NCBI RefSeq assembly: GCF_021556475.1
Contig: NZ_JAKGBZ010000038.1
Location: 1-35,499 of the forward strand
Length of the DNA stretch: 35,499 bases
DNA from: Acidiphilium iwatense
GTDB lineage: Bacteria; Pseudomonadota; Alphaproteobacteria; Acetobacterales; Acetobacteraceae
Reading direction: 5' to 3'
In this document: piece by piece, positions 33,376-35,499 of the stretch
Numbering within the stretch: position 1 is the first letter of the stretch
How the letters are laid out: every line of letters begins with the position of its first letter
Made by a program: the position numbers and the translations under genes
The notes under the pieces: generated by a model
The model's database searches: none
Told to the model about the DNA's origin: nothing
The model's input: the letters and a program-made list of their open reading frames with translations, nothing else

Positions 33376-33945
33376 ATGATGTCCCGGCATGATCTGACAC
33401 GGCGTGCCTTATGGACTGGAAGCATGGCCTTGATTGGTATCGCATCAACGGCTCCATTCGCAGAAGCCCAAAACCTGTCGCTGAACTTCAATTTCGGTTC
33501 GCCGGGATATAATGTCGGTTATTGGGCTCCTCCACCGTATTATCGGAGATATTATTCCCCACCGCTTTATGCGCAGTATATGATGTGGTATTATTACCCC
33601 TCGCAATACTACCGCTACTATTACGCTCCACCACCACCACCGCCGCCTGGCACTCCGCGTCCGCCGCGGCCACCTTACGGTGCCCCTCTTCCACCGCCAC
33701 CCGGCCGGTTTTTCTCAGGACTCCGAATGCCGCGCCCCCGCCCTTATCCAGGCGCGCCGCACGCACGCCCCGGCGGACCGATCCCCCATTGGCGCTCTGC
33801 TTTTAGACCACCGGGACGGCCAGGTCCTGTCGGTCCTGGAGGCCCTGGTGGATCTGGGCGTCCTGGCGGGCCAGGCAGACCCGGCGGACCGGGTAGAGGA
33901 CCGGGCGGTCCCAGCCGGGGTTCGGGCGGGCCGCCACATCCCTGA
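33376..33945 (+). CDS. Tyr/Pro-rich exported protein with collagen-like Gly/Pro tail
   Basis: This is a 189-residue low-complexity protein. Residues 1 to about 31 form a signal with twin arginines ('LTRRALWTGSMALIG', cleavage after AEA), compatible with Tat export. Residues about 45-85 are Tyr/Pro-rich ('YWAPPPYYRRYYSPPLYAQ', 'YYYPSQYYRYYY'). Then comes a poly-Pro/Arg stretch, and residues about 148-189 are Gly-Pro-Gly/Arg repeats (GPGGPGGSGRPGGPGRPGG and so on). There is no Cys in the mature part. AGAGGAGAG precedes the ATG. Function unknown: a surface, matrix or cell-envelope structural role is inferred from composition only. It stands between codA and the broken MFS gene. Confidence 0.75.
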   Translation: MMSRHDLTRRALWTGSMALIGIASTAPFAEAQNLSLNFNFGSPGYNVGYWAPPPYYRRYYSPPLYAQYMMWYYYPSQYYRYYYAPPPPPPPGTPRPPRPPYGAPLPPPPGRFFSGLRMPRPRPYPGAPHARPGGPIPHWRSAFRPPGRPGPVGPGGPGGSGRPGGPGRPGGPGRGPGGPSRGSGGPPHP

Positions 33946-34030
33946 TTCTGCCAAGCGAAGCCGCCGCCCTGCAAACGCATAAGTGACACCCGGCACCATC
34001 GTGGCGATCGCTCTAGGCAGCGGTCATCCG

Positions 34031-35385
34031 ATGCACAATTATGCCAGCATGTCTGCCTCATCCCTGGCTGAAAATCGGCGTGCTTCCGCTATTTCGCAGC
34101 CCAAGGTCGCCCTGGTCCCGATGACGATTGGGGTCGGCCTCGGTCTCGGGCTTGGATCGTTCGCCGGCGGCGCCCTGCAGAGCATCTACCCCTATGTCGC
34201 CGGCACACTCGCGACCAGCAGCGATCACGCGCTTTGGACGCTGACGTATTTCCTGGTCCACTGGGCGCTCGGCATCGCATTGATGCCCTGGTTTTCACGA
34301 AAATTCGGGCTCAAGCGCCTGTTCATCCTGTGCGTGATCATGCTCGCCTCGAGCAGCGCTCTCGCTATCATCGCCAAGTCGCTCATGCTCATGCTGGTAG
34401 CGCGCGGTGCCCAGGGCATCTCCGCCGGCATCTGGTGCAGACATTGCTGCTCGGTCATTACCCGAAGCATTTGCACACCCTCGCCACAGCGCTCTGGAGC
34501 AACGTGATGCTGGCGCCGTTCTTCCTCGGCCCGGCCGTCGGGGGTTGGCTCGCGACCAATTATTCCTGGCTCGACATTTTCTGGTTGGTGCTGCCGCTCT
34601 CTGTCGTCTCGATTGCCCTGGTGCAGATCGCCCTGCCCGACGACCGACCCACCACGCCGCCCCCGCGTTTTGATATTTTCGGACTCGGTCTTCTCTGGCC
34701 CGGATTGATCGCCTTGCAGATCGTTCTCGACCAGGGCGAGCAGTTCGGCTGGTTCCATTCGGTGTTCATCAGTCACGTCGCCCTGGTAGCGACGCTGTTG
34801 CTGGTCCTGTTCGTCATCTGGGAATTGTTCGAGCCTTCGCCGCTGTTGCAACTGCGCTATCTGGCGCGGCGGAATTTCGGTTTCGGCCTGCTGCTTCTCT
34901 GTCTCGGCTGGTCGATCTTCGTCGGCTGGAGTTCGATCCTGCCGCTCTGGTCGGAAACCGATCTCGGCTTCAACGGCTGGTGGGGCGGTGTGCTTCTGAT
35001 CCCCCTTGCCATCACCGCGATCCCGATCGCCGCCCTGATGAGCAAACTCACCCAGTTCTTCAGCCTGCGCGCGCTCGCCGTCGGCTGCTTCGTGATCTAT
35101 GCGGGCGCCTATGCCGTCGCTTTCTTCGATCCATCGGTCGGTCTCGCCGCGACGATGCCGAGCGAACTGATCCAGGGCATCGCCGTCGGCATGCTGTTCG
35201 TGCCGCTGACCATGATCGTCCTGTCCGGCATCCCGCCTGAAGAACTGGCCGTCGCCTCGACCACCAGCAATTTCATTCGGGTATCCAGCGCCAATCTCGG
35301 TGTCACGCTACTCACCACCCTGTGGCAACGCCGGACCGCGCATTTCGAAAGCCATATGCGCACCGTGATGCCGCGGTGGCTGTGA
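34031..35385 (+). pseudogene. DHA2/EmrB-type MFS transporter gene, frameshifted and 3'-truncated by an IS
   Basis: The 5' frame starts MHNYASMSASSLAENRRASA (an in-frame GTG at 33983 is an alternative start) and has 'VPMTIGVGLGLGLGSFAGGALQSIYPYVAG' and 'LMLMLVARGAQGISAGI'. Near 34432 the frame breaks. 'LVQTLLLGHYPKHLHTLATALWSNVMLAPFFLGPAVGGWLATNYSW' continues one base out of phase. One extra C in GGCATCTGG would restore 'AGILVQTLLLG'. The 3' part runs through several more spans to 'VASTTSNFIRVSSANLGVTLLTTLWQRRTAHFESH' and stops at a TGA within the terminal bases of the IS21-like element. About 450 residues remain of the usual 500-530, so the last spans are lost. The family exports hydrophobic drugs. 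Confidence 0.8.
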
Positions 35386-35439
35386 CAATGGATTCTGGCC
35401 CACTTGTGCTGATGAATTCTGGCCCACCTCCCGGGGTTG

Positions 35440-35477
35440 GACAGGCAGGGCCGCCCCGCGGGGCGGCCCTGCCTGTC
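35440..35477. terminator. 38-base perfect palindrome inside the IS end
   Basis: The 19-base arm GACAGGCAGGGCCGCCCCG at 35440-35458 is followed directly by its exact reverse complement to 35477. On the plus strand a TTCTTTTT tract follows seven bases later, so it may stop transcription entering the element. On the minus strand it lies immediately after a stop codon and could end the transposition gene transcript. Confidence 0.45.
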
Positions 35478-35499
35478 AGCGGTTCTTTTTCTCCTTCCT
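35476..35499 (-). CDS. Possible C-terminal codons of an IS21-type helper protein (partial)
   Basis: The minus strand at the window edge reads RKEKKNR followed by TGA (35478-35476). A basic C-terminal tail next to the element end would fit an IstB-like ATPase, but only seven residues are visible. This is a guess from position and composition. Confidence 0.25.
   Translation of the reverse strand, partial: RKEKKNR

Larger units (their letters stand above)
35381..35499. mobile_element. IS21-like insertion sequence, one end (partial)
   Basis: From about 35381 the sequence TGTGACAATGGATTCTGGCC begins a terminus with the direct repeat ATTCTGGCCCAC at 35392-35403 and again at 35416-35427. Multiple short terminal repeats of this kind are characteristic of IS21-family ends. 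The element runs beyond the window. Assignment is from remembered end patterns and is not verified. Confidence 0.6.

Noticed and set aside
33522-33982. Alternative frames over the Tyr/Pro-rich gene
   Set aside because: Only the chosen frame has a signal peptide, a good ribosome-binding site and a coherent repeat pattern. The others are low-complexity shadows of the same DNA repeats.

Overview
The window looks like a GC-rich alphaproteobacterial chromosome, most likely Acetobacteraceae (Acidiphilium/Acidocella-like). This is inferred from gene families and order: a MarR/OmpR/EnvZ-type regulatory set divergent from ilvE (compare petP-petR of Rhodobacter), an accD-folC pair, a DUF1491 gene, an Fds-type formate dehydrogenase and a compact pca operon. 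No rRNA, tRNA or CRISPR array was seen. Coding density is very high, and many neighbours overlap by 1-4 bases (ATGA, GTGA or TAATG).

Layout: (1) 1-123, end of an IS3-family element, then a possibly truncated ORF. (2) 373-2572, a SIMPL-domain secreted protein convergent with, and overlapping, a family-4-type glycosyltransferase. (3) 2740-5306, a minus-strand MarR / response regulator / sensor kinase operon, divergent from ilvE and a DUF202 membrane protein. (4) 6879-9376, a Bcr/CflA-type efflux pump, a class I glutamine-amidotransferase-like hydrolase and a coiled-coil, Pro/Gln-rich protein. (5) 9387-11536, accD-folC. (6) 11562-17632, a full protocatechuate-to-3-oxoadipate branch: pcaDC fusion, pcaH, pcaG, pcaF, pcaB, pcaI, pcaJ. 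(7) 17681-25773, a Zn alcohol dehydrogenase, a LysR regulator and fdsG-fdsB-fdsA-fdhD-fdsD for an NAD-linked molybdenum formate dehydrogenase. (8) 25837-27328, an oxalate/formate-type MFS carrier with a 38-residue single-span companion. (9) 27331-30291, DUF1491 and a NitT/TauT-type ABC importer whose binding-protein gene is frameshifted. (10) 30324-33331, a small basic protein, fabI, pdxH and a codA-like deaminase. (11) 33376-33945, a Tyr/Pro- and Gly/Pro-rich exported protein. (12) 34031-35385, a DHA2-type MFS gene broken by a frameshift and cut short by an IS21-like element running off the end.

How it works together: the pca block converts protocatechuate to succinyl-CoA plus acetyl-CoA. 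The fds block oxidises formate to CO2 with reduction of NAD+, and the adjacent OFA carrier probably moves formate, oxalate or a related acid. An LTTR-type dyad at the lysR stop codon and an FNR-like box at the OFA promoter suggest separate control of these two units. I see no clearly new defence or mobile system. The most noteworthy items are the formate module with its tiny carrier partner, the low-complexity Tat-like exported protein, and the two broken transporter loci.
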